Assembly (NCBI GenBank): GCA_963575645.1
Contig: OY754470.1
Coordinates: 10,052,501-10,116,500 of the forward strand
DNA: 64,000 bases
Source: Xanthostigma xanthostigma
Lineage: Eukaryota; Arthropoda; Insecta; Raphidioptera; Raphidiidae
Direction: 5' to 3'
A model generated the notes under the pieces. The model was not told the origin of the DNA, ran no database searches, and worked only from the letters and a program-made list of their open reading frames with translations. The position numbers and the translations under genes are program-made. The first letter of the stretch is position 1. Each line of letters opens with the position of its first letter. Shown here piece after piece: positions 35,623 to 48,859 of the stretch.

Positions 35623-35955
35623 CAGGGGTCGGCAACCTGCGGCTCTTTTGATGTAAAGTTGCGGCTCTCCAGTTCCATACGCAAAAAACAATTATTTTAT
35701 TATATAAACCCTTAAAAATCGTCCAATCGATCCATGATTGAGCACCATGTCTATCTCATCTTCTATCAGCCATTTCCACTCGCGTCTCACCCGCACGCCC
35801 CCGTCGCGCCGTGTCGTCCTCGGATATATATTATACCTATATAAGCAAATACTAAAATACTAGAACGAAAATGTTTAGGGGCTATTTAAAAATTGTGAAA
35901 TTTTGTAAATTGTAACTTTTTGCTCTTCCGCGTCTCAAAAGGTTGCCGACCCCTG
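35623..35955. mobile_element. Non-autonomous hAT element (MITE), 333 bp, 8-bp TSD
   Basis: Ends CAGGGGTCGGCAACCTGCGG and AGGTTGCCGACCCCTG are hAT terminal inverted repeats. The flanks gcctagaa (35,615-35,622) and gtctagaa (35,956-35,963) form an 8-bp target duplication with one mismatch, the hAT hallmark. The subterminal word gcggctctc repeats near the left end. No transposase is encoded. Confidence 0.9.
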
Positions 35956-35963
35956 GTCTAGAA

Positions 35964-37717
35964 CAAAAAATACACTATCTATATAGGGCGCAATGCTATT
36001 TTGACTATTGTGGCTGGTAAACTCGCTGACTCTCGATTAACATAACGTCACAGCTCGTCGAAAATATATATATCAATACGCCCTAGATACACAATTTACT
36101 ATTCTTTTCTAAAAGAAAAGAAAATTTGTTAATTAAATGTGTCAAAATATACACTGCAATAGACGTGCTAATTTGTTCTGTTTGACGTTTCTCTTGTTAC
36201 AATTACTCGAGTTCATCGTGCATTGAAAATTGTCTTCTTTCTTCTTTCAATATTTCGCAAATATTATTTTAATTCCGTGAAGGTAAATTTTATATATTTA
36301 ACACGCATTTATAACAATATGATTTAAAATAATTATTTTACAGGAAGTAACTGCCAAATGAAAATGTTTGAATTCTGAACTAATTAAATAATGAATCTTC
36401 CAAAAAAATGTGGGTCGATAAATTGCAGTCAACAGATGGACCAATTCCTTCAAATGTGGCCAAAATAGCAAAATTTAAAGTCGTTTTGTATCTAGTGCGG
36501 GCATTATTATTTTATGACGTAAGTTGACACTATGGTAAAACGAGTGCCAGCAAGTTATAAAGTTATAAAATATCCACGCATCAGATATAAATAATTGAAC
36601 CCACAATCTATTTCAAAAGTTCTCGATAAACGCATTATGTAACTATCAGCTGGATTGGATCTAATTTTTAATCCTTAATTGGTGTACTTCAAATATTAAT
36701 CCTAATACCTTTATTAAAATTAGTCACAAAAATGGTTGAAATCGTGACCTTTCCCGGCTTTATGATAATATAAATAAATCGCAAAATGGTTAACTAGCTT
36801 TTTATAACTATACGCGAACTGAATTGGAAACAATAGTAGGATGGTTTTCTGACACCGATTTGCAATTGTTTTTACCTCTTGTTCACTTTTATGTGACTGC
36901 ACATTATCTGCAGTATACAGTACTTGAAAAATTAGATTTCTAAAAACTATGATTTAGAAATAAACTTAGTATATCTACTATTGATATGACAAGAAATTAA
37001 ATTCAAATTCAGGATTTTAAATTAATTTATTTTTTACTTTGAATTAACCTACAGCAAATTGTTGGTGCTGTTTGGTAGAATTGCTAGGGAAACCGTGCAT
37101 TAACTGGGCTAAAGTAAATAATTGTATTTTGTCACTGAACTTTTCCAGAAAGTGAAATAACTTGTTATTTCATTTATGTAATTTTTTTCCAAAGAAACTT
37201 TTATATAGCTACAAACACATTGTAATTTTTATATGTTTGCTTAATTTCTTGTTGCATTTTATTGCAAGTTCTACACGTTTCTTAAGAGAAATTTTTGTAA
37301 TAATAATCAGTGCAAATTATTAAAAAGGAAACGTTTAGATATCTTTGATGGGTTCGGTTAATATTACAACCAAGTTTAGAATACAACGCATGCGCTTACA
37401 AATTCAAGGCTATTGATTTCAGAATTTGCAATAAAATAGTCATCTTTTAATAAAAATTCATTTTATTGGTTTGAAGTATATCTTGGAAGATTAAACAATC
37501 TATCATATTTTTATTGTAACTTTGATTATCTTAAAAATAAAATATTTTTCAGAAAATAAAAAATGTATCTAATATCTGACTTTTGGTATTTATTTGCAAT
37601 TACTGTGAAGACTAAGCTTGAATAAATTATCAGATTCTAAGTCAGATTTGATAACTAATCGTTGTTGAATCTATACATCTATCTTCATCGAGTGTTGAAG
37701 TCACTCTAATTTTCTAC
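35964..37717. other. Intergenic, possible spliced leader-like pattern only
   Basis: No supported gene. At 36,275-36,350 a donor-like AAGGTAAA and acceptor-like TTTTACAG bracket ~70 nt, followed by a 25-codon ATG frame at 36,391. This is too little to call a gene. Confidence 0.3.
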
Positions 37718-38105
37718 AAATCGTCGTGGTTCTGTAATAGCTCTTATGTGCATAATTGGTAGATTTTACGTTTTTTAAATGAAAAGATTCAGGAAACGGA
37801 GCTCTATACACTAGTAATAGCTCCAAATTAATTTTACAGTAACCAACAAGGAGAAGTAACTCTTATGTGAAAAGTTGTATCAAATAATTCCTTCCGTGTG
37901 CCAATAAATCCGAAATTAACGTTAAATATTTTTTAAGAAAATAGTTCGTCTTAATTAAATACGTATAGTAAAGATATAAGTATGAATTAGTAATATACCT
38001 CTGAAATTGCTAGTTCTTATCATCCATTGCTGAAATAACCACTTTTTGGCTTTTCCTGCAAATTTTACTTTTTGCACATAAGAGGTATTACAGAACCAAC
38101 GATTT
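37718..38105. mobile_element. MITE-like element with ~33-bp TIRs
   Basis: Left AAATCGTCGTGGTTCTGTAA and right complement AAATCGTTGGTTCTGTAATA continue as tagctcttatgtgca / tacctcttatgtgca. The word ctcttatgtg recurs inside. About 390 bp, non-coding. Confidence 0.65.
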
Positions 38106-39127
38106 ATATAACGATACTATTAATAATTATTGTTGATACTATTTGTTTGTATTAATCTTGAATAAAATTAATAGAACGACTAGCTAGATGAACAACAAAT
38201 AGTAATTAAAAATTTGGTTTATTCTTGATACGAATAATAAAACTATGTAGGTAATCGTATAATCATTAGGGGGTCGTATCCAAAGGGTCCAAACGGAGCA
38301 CAATTGGTCCGGCAGCCCTGTCTATCTGTCTGTCCATCCGTCTGTCAGAGGTTTCTAGGTCGTCAACGGTATAATTGAAAGTTGAGTTTTTCACAGATTT
38401 TGTATTGCTTTGACTCAAAAAATTGAAAATCGCGTTATGTTTATTTGATAATTTTATATTTTTTTTTTTTTTTTGTTAACGTGTGCAGCAGCTTAGGCTA
38501 TATGCACGAGTCAATAAAATAAGGTAAGTATATACAATATAATACTAATTGTAAACTACTTAGGTCTAGGTAAATTAAGCGTTGGTTTGACAGGGATATA
38601 GTATACCTACCTATTATGACTATTAATTAACGGGAACCAATAAGGTCACAACAAATTTAAAAAAAATGAATTTTAGAGACTTGAAAGAACATTATAGACT
38701 ATTTTGATTATAATGGAATATTTTTGCACGTTTTGAATAGAATACAAGTCGTTTCACTATCGTAGCATTAATTTCTTTTTAATTTCATAACATTTTTACG
38801 TGTGTTACAATTTGAAGTCTGACTTTCGGATGTGATGATTAAAATACTAATAAGTATTATCACATCGATCTTCATGGCATTTTGCTTTTTGAATACAAAA
38901 AAAATAGTGAGTTAATTTATACTTTCTCCGATGATGAATGTGAGAACAATACCAATGAATCAAAAGTACACGCGCTTTGAAATTATACTATAAATAATAT
39001 CGATTGATTTTTATTTATAATCGATTGTTATCTACACTAAGTCATCTAAAAATCTCATCAACGCTGTTGAATAACCGTCTAGTCATTAACGAGACGACTA
39101 GAAATTATCGTACATATTTTTTTTTTT

Positions 39128-39324
39128 ATGTGAAACATCTATTGGCATGATGTCGTGTGGGCGCGCGCGTATACTATACACTTCGTTGCTTCTCTGTGAA
39201 TTACTCTGCGTTGTTATATATATCGATAAAGTTACATTACAGGGCGAAATTACGTTACAGGCCGAATTTCAGTTACAGGGTGAAATTTAGTTACTAGAAT
39301 TTTACTTAAATTTATGTTTCACAT
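39128..39324. mobile_element. MITE with internal CCTGTAAC minisatellite, copy 1
   Basis: Ends atgtgaaacatc / atgtttcacat. Three to four diverged repeats of 'gttacaggg(c/t)gaaatt(t/a)agttac' lie in the right half and a cacttcgttgcttctctgtg word in the left. Copy 2, in reverse orientation, is at 58,544-58,842. Confidence 0.7.
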
Positions 39325-39916
39325 ATGCCAGGCGTCTCACGACAATTCAATTTTTTTTTGCTGTCATGTCTGCTACTCTGAAATAACGGGTGTATTCGGG
39401 TCGATACTGCTTGGTTTCCCAAAGGTCAAGGAGGTTTAAATGAAAACAAAAATAGAAAGAAAACTCTAAAATGATCTTTAAGGATCATAGAGTTTATAAT
39501 ATTTATTTATCTTTAACTTCTATCGCTTGATACTTAAGTATCACAGTTTGTCCGTGACAATTCAATAAATCTCTTCATTAAACATGATTTACACTTCATT
39601 TTTAGTGGTTTTGATTATGCAACTTGGTATTTAATGCTGCAGATTAAAAGAGATTAAAACTGTAGACTATTAAATTATTCAATACCTAAAGAAGATAATA
39701 TATTCATATATTTTATTTATTCTTCGATTAATTTCTTAAGAAACTGGTAAAAATTACAATATAATTTTTTTGCATGACATTTTATAGAATTTATATTTTA
39801 CAAAACTGCTAGTATCTTTACCATAATTTACTGTGCCGGGTAAAAGTCGCACATTTTTTACTTATTTGTTCTTTTTTTAATTTAAATCGTATTTACGACA
39901 CAACTGCAAAATTTAA

Positions 39917-40349
39917 GGTAGTTCACTCGCGACATAACATACCAACAGTCAGAGATTCCCATGCATCTTTGTAAGAGACTGTTCCCAACACATAGGTATA
40001 CAGATACACTCCTATACAATTGCAAGTAGGTATAATACAAATATTTTTATTTTTAAGATCTATATTTTTTTAACAAAACGGCAAAAAATTTAAATTTTTG
40101 AGTTTACAATGCATTAGTTTTTAAGAAATATACTAAGAACCGTTTCGAGATACTCTGGAAAGTACTCGTTTTCTTTATACGTGGTATGCCTCCAGTATGT
40201 TAATTATGCACATTTTGATTGTTAATATCTCGATTCACAGACGGTGAAAAAATTTCATTTTTTTTAACCTAAATATAGGGCATTTTTATTAGCCTTATAC
40301 TTCAATTTTATTAAATTCCTAAGAAAAGCCATTTCACAAGTAAACTACC
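39917..40349. mobile_element. TTAA-flanked MITE, TIR GGTAGTT(C/T)ACT
   Basis: TTAA at 39,913-39,916 and 40,350-40,353. Ends GGTAGTTCACTCGCGA and the complement of TCACAAGTAAACTACC. The TTAA target suggests piggyBac-type mobilisation; the interior is non-coding. Confidence 0.6.
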
Positions 40350-40778
40350 TTAATATACTTTTTGCAATTATTAATGTTTATTAAGTGTGGCTCTTTATCA
40401 ACGAGTATATAGGCATATAGCCATGCTAGTAATAATAATGACAATCACAAAAATGAAATTATAATGAAATCATCGCTAATATCTTATTTCGAATATTATT
40501 AAAACCACATTAAATAAACATGCCAATCGTCATTTGTTTACAAATATGATACAACCAAAATTAATGCCATTCAAATCGACTGTGGTCATACATTTACATA
40601 AATAAATAGTTAATACCAAAGACAGAAGTATTAAATATGCCCAATTCACATCAAATCTGTTCATATACACACTTACATAAATTGTGATTATTAAATCATA
40701 AGACAAGCGATATGTTTTAGTTACTGACAAAAAACACAAATTTTAGACTGTTGTTAACTGGCTAAAAAATTAGTTATT

Positions 40779-41273
40779 TGTATGTTGTTTGGTTGAACGC
40801 GCTAATCTCAGGAACTACTGGTTCAATGTGAAAAAAAATTTTTTTGTTGGATGCGACTGTTAATATCAGGGTCGTGGGTTCGAGCCCCACGTTGGGCGAA
40901 TATATTTTTAATTTTTTTTTTATTTTCTACATTTCTTTCTTCTAAGGTTTACATTTAAATTTATTTTAATTTTATTTACGACTTATAAAAATTAAATAAA
41001 TTTAATTAATAGCTCATTTGAAAACTGTTATAACTATATAGGTACTCATATAAAAATAATTATCCTACAGTGTTTTCAATTAAATATTTATTATATTTCA
41101 TTAATTACAGAAATTATTGATTTAAAAGAAACTTATTACTTAAAAAAAGTATAACCACTGCTTTTTATCGACAAAAACTTTTGAACGGTAACTCCGATTA
41201 TCATGAAATTTGGACACAACATTCCTTCCCATTCGTTCTTTTGCACCCGGGTGAAACCGGACGGGAACGCTAG
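40779..41273 (+). mobile_element. Helitron with tRNA-Lys-like segment, 5' end degraded
   Basis: Shares ggttgaacgcgctaatctca and the 3' end gcacccgggtgaaaccggacgggaacgCTAG with T after it. Just after the left part it drops into a tRNA-Lys-like block (40,853-40,899: cgactgttaatatcagggtc, gtgggttcgagccccacg, ttgggcg). Compared with 16,125-16,754, the segment between the 5' part and the pseudo-tRNA is missing. Confidence 0.7.
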
Positions 41274-42779
41274 TACTTCATATATTTCGACATTAATTTC
41301 GTCTATCATAAAACGAGTATTTTGTTGCGTAACTTTGCGTCACACGGTGCTTGTAAAACTCCCTAAGAGTAATATGTTTATCAAACATTAAAATAAAGAA
41401 GAAAAGCATAATAAATTACAAATTAAAAATTATAAGTATTATATAACTCGTGGAATCAGATATTGAAAGGAAATTTGGTATTTCCTTTTCTTTTCAATGC
41501 ATTTTAATGTTTACATACGGAAGTCTATTCCGGTCCATATAGCTAAGAAGACACCGAATCTGATTGTAGTGAGCGCAGGTCCCACCTAAACAAGAAAAGG
41601 CATTGAACTTCATGGAAACAAGTAAATCAAGTTACAAATATTAAGTGTTCAAAAATGCTCGTCTCATTGTTTAGATTTAAAATCTGTTTGTATGGTTCAA
41701 GGTAGGATTGGGCCCGAAGGGCCCGGGTGGCTCCTCATAAGCCCGGGGCCCGAGACTGGATAATGGCAGATCAGATACTATCCTACCTACTGCCTGGCTT
41801 GAGGCATGTTCCGCAAGTCAGGCCCGTGACTATACGGCTATATTCGGATCCAGTGCAATTGGCAAATTACAACATTTTGCATTTTTAATGAAAAAATAAC
41901 TAACATTAGAATGTATTTTAAGACTCAACGAGAATACAAAAAAGACAGTCGGACAATTTTTAGTTTTAAATAATGGTCACCAATTTTAGAAGTTTTAAAA
42001 TTTGGTTTTATCGCATTGTGAAACAGTAAATAAGTAGAAGTATTTTATTTAAAAAAAACGTAGTTGCCTGCCAAGTTGTGTAAACGCTGCTTTATATAAA
42101 AAATATTTAGTAACAAAAAATTCTTTATCCTACGGATTACGTTAATTTTTGTAAGCCGTAAATTTTTCATATTTTTCATAACAGTCGAGATAAGAGACAA
42201 AATGCCATTAAAATTTATTTGGACAGAGAGACTTCACCGTTAGGTAAAGCGGGTAACCTAAAATATAATTAAATTGTTTATTGCTCTTCTATTTTCAACA
42301 TTTTGACATTAAACTTTTTTGTTTAAAAAAATAACCTAAAAAAAAGGGTTAAACACAATATGACAGTGTGTCAACTGGTACCTATATATTATGTTCTTCT
42401 GCGGTACTACTACGCTGAACAGTATGCTACCTATATAGGTTTTTAAATAGAAGACGTAAAATTTGTGAACATACAGTATCACAAATTAATGTTAGTTTTG
42501 ATTTTATTTTATGCATAATTTTATGTTCATCTTTTAGGTGGAGATACAGTTTCAGTTGTTTTAATTCACTTTCGTTGTATGTGCTTCCGCCTTTCGAACG
42601 GCATTTATTTATTATAATCTTAGATATTAGAAAAATAAAAAAAAATGTATGTCGTGTGAAACATTAAAATTATTTTACTTATTAATTAAAGAAATTATAA
42701 AAAATTAAGGGCTTGATTTGCAAAAAGTCAAATTTATTACACACATTCTATAAATATGATTTTTTTTATTGATTCTTTT
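41274..42779. other. Intergenic; GC-rich patch at 41,700-41,830
   Basis: Mostly AT-rich. The patch has gggcccgaagggcccgggtgg and agcccggggcccgag, an unusual run of GGGCCC words in this region. No ORF or RNA fold was assigned. Confidence 0.4.
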
Positions 42780-43235
42780 TTTAACAGCGTATAGAAATCA
42801 AATCGACGAACAAATATTTCTGCAAGTAACTATTTATCAAAACTCAAAAACAAAAGGGAAAGATTTATTAAATTTTATTAACTTTTGAGGTCGGTCCTGG
42901 CGTTATGTTATATCACTATGTAAATATGTTATGTCATTATTCACAGAAAATGTTCAAAGTTGTCCACGTTTTCTTGGACACAAGAATACGTGCGCTTTAG
43001 CTATATGCTTCTGTACATGGTCATGCTTGTAGTAGGGATGAGGGCCTTCCGCGAATTATTTGGGATGGATTTCCGATTCGCGCTATCATTTCTTTGCGTA
43101 TGATAACCGGATTTTTGAATTAATAAAATAAAATTTATTTAAACTTTGTACGCCTGTCTCTCTCTTATTTTTGAGTTTTGATAAAAAAGCTACTTAAAAT
43201 TTTTGTTTGTCTATTTGATTTCTACACGCTGTTAA
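42780..43235. mobile_element. MITE-like element with ~65-bp TIRs
   Basis: Left tttaacagcgtatagaaatc and right complement tttaacagcgtgtagaaatc continue through aaat...gacaaacaaa, ttaagta and ttatcaaaactcaaaaa. Interior about 320 bp, non-coding, less AT-rich than the flanks. Confidence 0.7.
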
Positions 43236-43504
43236 AGTAGTACGAGCACCAAGGCAACATTAAAAAAAATGCTTGATTTTTTTTATATTTCGGTAGATGG
43301 ATGATACGTTTTCATTGATTTCTCCAAAACTAGTCGGTGGAAATTAAAAAAAAAAAAAAACTATTTAAATTAAAGTTAAAACCTTAATAAATTATTGAAA
43401 ACAAAAAAAAAACCGTTGAGCCCGACTAATTAAAAAGATATTTAATCTAGTTTTTGACAACCAGTTCTCTTGGAATAATAGCTACAGTTGTAACTGTAAC
43501 AGAT

Positions 43505-43715
43505 TTTTTTTAAAGGTATGCCCAATTGTATATTGTACATATACAAGAAAATATCACTTGGGGATGGCACTACCTCTTGGTATCTGGCCAGTATAATTAA
43601 ATATCAAAGCTGGGGTCTAAACGACAAACTCAAAATATCCATGAGCAGAGATGAGATTCGAACTCACGACAGTACGATTCAAAGGCCAGCACGCTGGCCG
43701 TTACACCACGCTGTC
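43505..43715 (-). mobile_element. tRNA-derived SINE (Gln-like head)
   Basis: On the minus strand, 43,715-43,644 has an A box-like GTGGTGTAACGGCCAGCG, an anticodon region GGCCTTTGAATC (TTG) and a B box GAGTTCGAATCTC, followed by a tail of about 140 bp. It is tRNA-like but lacks the paired acceptor stem, so it is a SINE head and not a tRNA gene. Confidence 0.7.
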
Positions 43716-44349
43716 CTCTAACAGAAATTTTTTAGCCGTCACGAAACGATACGTATTAGTTCAGCACTGATTCGATAAAACATTTTTTTTTTATTTACTC
43801 GTATTGAGAGAGTCTATAGTGGTTTGTACAATTTAATATGCCTACTAAAAAGTGCTGAAGGGATACGTATCTGAGCTCATAGTATAACCGGATCTTCGAA
43901 TCCGTAGTTTTAAAGTAATTGTTACTAAAAGAGTGACTCGTCCTTATCGATTAAATGATGTCACATTACAACATAATGATTACTTAACTTTTGCTTGTGG
44001 GCGGAAAGGAATTTGAAGCTGCATCATGTATTTTTATCTGGTATTTTTAATTAAGGCTCAGTAGTGTAAGGTTTACTTTCTCTTTCAATTTTATAGGATG
44101 TTAAAACTTAAACATCAACAATAGATTAAATAAATGTGACTATGAACCATCACAAAGAAGTATAATCTGTATATATTTACTATATCCGGTGGTTTTCTGG
44201 AAGTATACCCACGATTTTATTAGAGAAAAATATAACAAAAACCTGATACACCTTTCATTTCAAAATGGGAAAACTCATTGTTCCAAAAATTCAGTTTTAA
44301 ACTCATCACCGATTCCAGTACGAATCCCGAAAAATATTTTTATAAAAAA

Positions 44350-44563
44350 TAGCGGCCGGTCCGACTTCGCCCGAATTTGTAGATTGCTACCGTTTTTTCT
44401 TAGACTTACGTTGCAAAATATATAGATATATATAGCCTATGTCCATCCTGAAGGTCCATTCTAAATATTGGTGAAAACAATTTTGAAATCGGATGAGTAG
44501 TTTCGGAGATTGCATCATACATCCAAACTTGCAAACTTTACATCTTTATAATATTAGTATAGA
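44350..44563 (-). mobile_element. Helitron, ataaag/aagtttg family
   Basis: On the minus strand it begins TCTATACTAATATTATAAAG, continues atgtaaagtttgcaagtttg and ends ...gggcgaagtcggaccggccgct; the CTAG end is altered to CTAT. Confidence 0.7.
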
Positions 44564-45019
44564 TTACCTATATATTCTGAACTCATAACTTTATTTGAAT
44601 GACATGCAAGAATTGTACATTACCTAGACTTTTAATCCCGGAAGATGGTCATGCTAACTCTAATGTGTAAATTTTTTTATAGAGTCGGGCTGTAACTCTA
44701 GTTAAGAAAGCGATAACTAATTACATTAAAACTTGAGTAACGTATTTTTATATATAAAATATGATGAAAACAGCTGTTAGAAAACTAAACAAACGAGGAA
44801 ACCAGTGAGTGCCATGCAATATGAAAGATAATTTAAAGACTGGTTTGTGAAAAATCTGGATTCCCGATTTCAGCATAAGCAACTCAATAATATGTCAATA
44901 GTATATCAATATTAAATATTTGTATATCTACGAATATAATAATGCCAGTTATAACAAACATATTAACTAAAATATTTTTATTGTCCTAATTCCCGTGAAT
45001 TTTTTCATAATTAATAATA

Positions 45020-45170
45020 ATAATGCGTTTAACGTCTGTTTCTCGACTTTATGTCGTAACAGACGCCATTTGCACCATTACTATTTTCCATCTATTACAG
45101 TTCCCATTTTTTCAACTTCGACTAATTTATAGCTATGGGCGGCGAATGAAGTAATTGTAGGGCATTAGGA
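45020..45170 (+). repeat. Dispersed repeat, partner of 20,885-21,060
   Basis: Carries gcgtttaacgtctg, gactttatgtcgtaacagac and actattttccat, the reverse complement of the 20.9 kb copy. Confidence 0.65.
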
Positions 45171-45189
45171 TAAGGTAGGCAAATTTTGA

Positions 45190-45433
45190 GCATAGGAGTT
45201 TGACAGGTAATCGAACATGGCCTTAAAATGAGGAAACATCTCGATATTTATCTGCAATTATTGAGGAAAACCATGGAAAACCTCAACAAGATGGCCGCGG
45301 TACAGGAATTAGCGTTTCTCGGCGAGAGGCAGCAGGAAAAAGTCCCAACCACATCTGTCCCCGCCGGGATTCGAATCCGGTACCTCCCGAATGCGAGTCT
45401 AGTGCTCTCACCACTACGACACCCCGCTCGGTG
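45190..45433 (-). mobile_element. tRNA-derived SINE (CGC-anticodon-like head)
   Basis: The minus strand, 45,433-45,358, reads GAGCGGGGTGTCGTAGTGGT, gagagcactagactcgcattcgg and a B box GGATTCGAATCCC. The body continues with ...gatgtggttggg, 'catcttgttgaggttttcca' and a final AT-rich tail. This head type (actcgcattcgggagg) is frequent in insect SINEs. Confidence 0.75.
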
Positions 45434-45461
45434 ATTTTTCATAATTTATTTGTATATTTTC

Positions 45462-45600
45462 AACAAATAAAATTATCGACCAATTTTTCAGACAAATATA
45501 TTAACAAAAAAATATAATTAATATACATTAACGTTTCGATTCGGATTTGGATCTTATTCTGATCTAAATTCTGATCTAAAAATATAAAAAGTAATTAATA
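45462..45600. repeat. Half copy of the 48.9/59.3 kb hairpin family
   Basis: Contains aataaaattatcgaccaatt, tttcagacaaatatattaac, aacgtttcgattcggatttg and then gatctaaattctgatctaaa, where the ctgatctaaa word is doubled. It lacks the complementary second arm. Confidence 0.6.
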
Positions 45601-47148
45601 TTTAGTTTCTATTTATTTTTAATGAAAGTCGTGAAAGATTTTAAAGAGGTTGATCCGTTACAGTCCCAATCAAAAGTAAGTCGAATTCTAAATGGGAACT
45701 TTTATAGTTTATAAGTCGATGATACCAATAAATTATTGTCATAAAGGCATAAATAAATATTTTTTTTGATATTAATTAATTATTTCAGTACTTTATACTT
45801 AATGGACTAACTTTTGTATTTTTTGTACAAAGTTAGGCTAAAAAAATACATTTATGTAAATATCTGTATATTACATATTTTTTGCAGTAAATAATTGAAA
45901 AAAGAAATTGGAAGTAATAAAAATTAAAATTAAATCATTAAAAAGTTCAAAAATTCAGTTAAAATTGTTAAATCTGTCAAGAATAAAAGTCCATAATCGA
46001 AAAGTGCTAAGGTTTAATAATTTTTTTTATTGATTAAAAGTCTCCTAATTAAATTGGAAAAAATATTAAAATATGCGTAAGACATCGATTCACATAGATA
46101 GTTTTTGGAACTGCTGACATTATTTGGTTATTTGCAAAAAATTAAAATGAACAGTTTGCATGCTAGCTTGACATATTTTCCATAAGACTACATGTAAAAG
46201 TTTTTTTTTAATTTTTCCTTTATAAATCTCCTAATGATTTTGGATTTTTTACGGAAAATTTTGTCATAAAAAATCTATTAAAAAAACTTTATTTCAGATT
46301 TTTTTCATTATCTTCGTAAAACGGCTCAACCTCCTTAAGAAACAATTTTAAATAAGTAGTCATGGATATGATTGTGGGTACCTAAAAAGAAAGAAAAAAT
46401 TTATTAAAAACAAAATATTATTTCAAAATAATATTTTTCCCTATCTAATTGAGCATTGAGAGAATTTATATTTGATTTTATATAATATGTAACATTTCCG
46501 AAATATTTCTTTTAAAGAAATTTGTTTCATTATCTAAAATTTTTATATTATCCCAATAAATTTTGTGGTCATGTTCGAATTTATGTTTAGTTATTACATT
46601 AACTATTATGTTTGTCAAGGATTAATTTATGATTATTTTGGTGTATTATTTAGTTTGTATATTCATGAATTTGACTTATATCCGGCCGAAGCCAGGCCGG
46701 GTATCTAATTCTCTAGAATTATCCGGTCTAGATGCAATAATTGGTTCAAAATCTGTTCCCGCCTTGCGGTCACTTTCTGGTACTCGTATATAATGCAGTG
46801 CATCATATGTTGCACATGCCTGCAGATAGACAGTTATTATGTCAAAGAATCACGATGATTTACTTTCACAATAAAGAAATTAGTCAAATACTAACACAAT
46901 CCGCCGACACATGATTGTGGTCAGTTTTTTTTGTAAGGCGCGTTCACAGAAGAAACAACAAATAAGAATACATTCGGGATCAAAAGCGGCTTTTGGGCAC
47001 TGAGAGTTAACCAACCACCATCTTTGAAATAGAACATAGAAATTTATAAAAATTGAATTTTTTCTTAATTTTCTGGCTTTTACACTTTTGTCTATTCAGC
47101 TACTATAACTAAACTAAAATTTAATACTGACTTAATGTAATGCTTTAA
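45601..47148. other. Intergenic, no gene seen
   Basis: Very AT-rich; a ccggccgaagccaggccggg word at 46,682 looks like a repeat end. Confidence 0.35.
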
Positions 47149-47523
47149 GAGTATTCGTCCCTGCAAATACCCCCTGCACCCTTCATCTCAAATCTTTTCC
47201 CCTCGCCTAAAAACGGTTCCCGCTCTCTCGACGCTATTTTTAAAGCTAGAGGGTTCTGGTAAACGCCAAATGAAAGACAAAGAATCAGACTACAGATCCT
47301 TCAGGCGAATTTTTTTGAAAAAAAATTCCTGAAAAAACTTATAACCTTTTGAAAAAAATAATAAGTTACGTAATATTTCACACGTATGCGAGACTGTTTT
47401 TCAAAAAATTCGCCTGAAGGATCTGTAGTCTGATTCTTTGTCTTTCATTTGGCGTTTACCAGAGCCCTCTAGCTTTAAAAATAGCGTCGGGTGAGCGCGA
47501 ACCGTTTTTAGGGACGAATACTC
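47149..47523. mobile_element. TTAA-flanked MITE with ~150-bp TIRs
   Basis: TTAA at 47,145-47,148 and 47,524-47,527. Ends GAGTATTCGTCCCT and AGGGACGAATACTC. Inverted arms extend through cgctatttttaaagctagag, taaacgccaaatgaaagac and agatccttcaggcgaatttt. The loop is about 90 bp. Non-coding; the target suggests a piggyBac-type source. Confidence 0.75.
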
Positions 47524-47527
47524 TTAA

Positions 47528-48859
47528 ACACAAAACAACACAATTATGAACAGGGACACAAGATGGATGGATCAAAAAAATAATGGATTCAGAGCCACGG
47601 AAGTGCCTCGGAGCCAACTCAAAAATTAAAAAAACAATTAAAATTAAAATGTCAAGTATCACTGTATAAAATTGAATACTTAGACTTTTTTGGGCCAGGA
47701 CAGTACGCAGGGCGGGAGGCTACCATGAGAAACTTAAAATCAAAAATCTAAATATATTATTTCATTATCAATCAACAGAGGAGATTCAGAAAAGAGGAAA
47801 TATAATAACTGAGTAACAATTTTCACCAAATTCTTATTGGTTCAAAAAATTAATTCAAAAGTACTTTTCATAACTAACATTGGATCAAGCAACTTTTCGG
47901 ACTAGATTATAGACGCCCAATAACTAAGCTCATTTCGAACTGCGGTTGCACTTCCAAAATACATTTTCAAACTCTCGAAGCTTTTTTTGTGTAGATACAC
48001 CTTTATGTATCTAATCTCTATGCACAGCCGTACTCATTTGTTTATGTATAGACAAAAGAATTATTATTAACACAAATTACTGTTATGTATATCATGTAAA
48101 ATATTCCACTTGGTGTTAAATAATATGCAACGTACATATTTTTTTATATATATTTATGGTTTGAGATAATTATCTCTACATTTATTATGAAAAATTATTT
48201 ATATAACAGCATGGTAGAATTTTCTATTTCGATTCGATTTGCGAAAACAATATACCTACATCAATTTATGTACTTTATTTAATTTATAAACCAATATTGA
48301 CACGTTTATTTTTTAATATTCGTCGAGATAGATGGAGATGGACTTCCACAATTCCAACTCCACAAGTGGAGAATTGTACTAATTTCGGGCAAAATTCACT
48401 TTTTAAAATTTTACATTTTTTCGTTTTGAAGTCCCCCGAATCCAAAAAAACATATTTTCTGTAAAAGTCTGTACGTCTGTTTGTCTGGGAACACGATTCA
48501 GGTCAAACGAATGAGCGGATTGAAATCAAATTTTGGGAGGATGTTTGATATGGAAATAAAAAGGGGGGCAAATCGGCGCATGATGGTATACTTTTGATAA
48601 CGGATTTATTTTATTTGTTTTTACAAGGCACTAAAAAATATTTCATAGTTTCGGAAATATTTTGAAAATTAAAAAAAATCTACTAACCTCGGTCAAAACC
48701 GATAACACCCACCAACGAATTTGCAGACAGAATCGACATTCATTCGAACAAAAGTCAATACAATATAATTTAAGGAATATAAAAATATGTAAAGTACTGC
48801 TGTGAATCCACCTCAAAAGAAACTAAATTCGAAATTATTTTCTTAATTAACACAAAATA
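47528..48859. other. Intergenic, no gene seen
   Basis: AT-rich. Near 48,460-48,540 a gtctgtacgtctgtttgtct...gaatgagcggattgaaatc phrase resembles the body of insect Helitron or SINE repeats, but without ends. Confidence 0.35.

Noticed and set aside
36275-36470. 5' leader intron plus start of a Cys-containing zinc-finger-like protein (KKCGSINCS)
   Set aside because: Only 25 codons before a stop, and no second exon found; splice-like words are common in AT-rich DNA.
43644-43715. Functional tRNA-Gln gene
   Set aside because: Acceptor stem ends do not pair and the 3' side runs into a SINE body.
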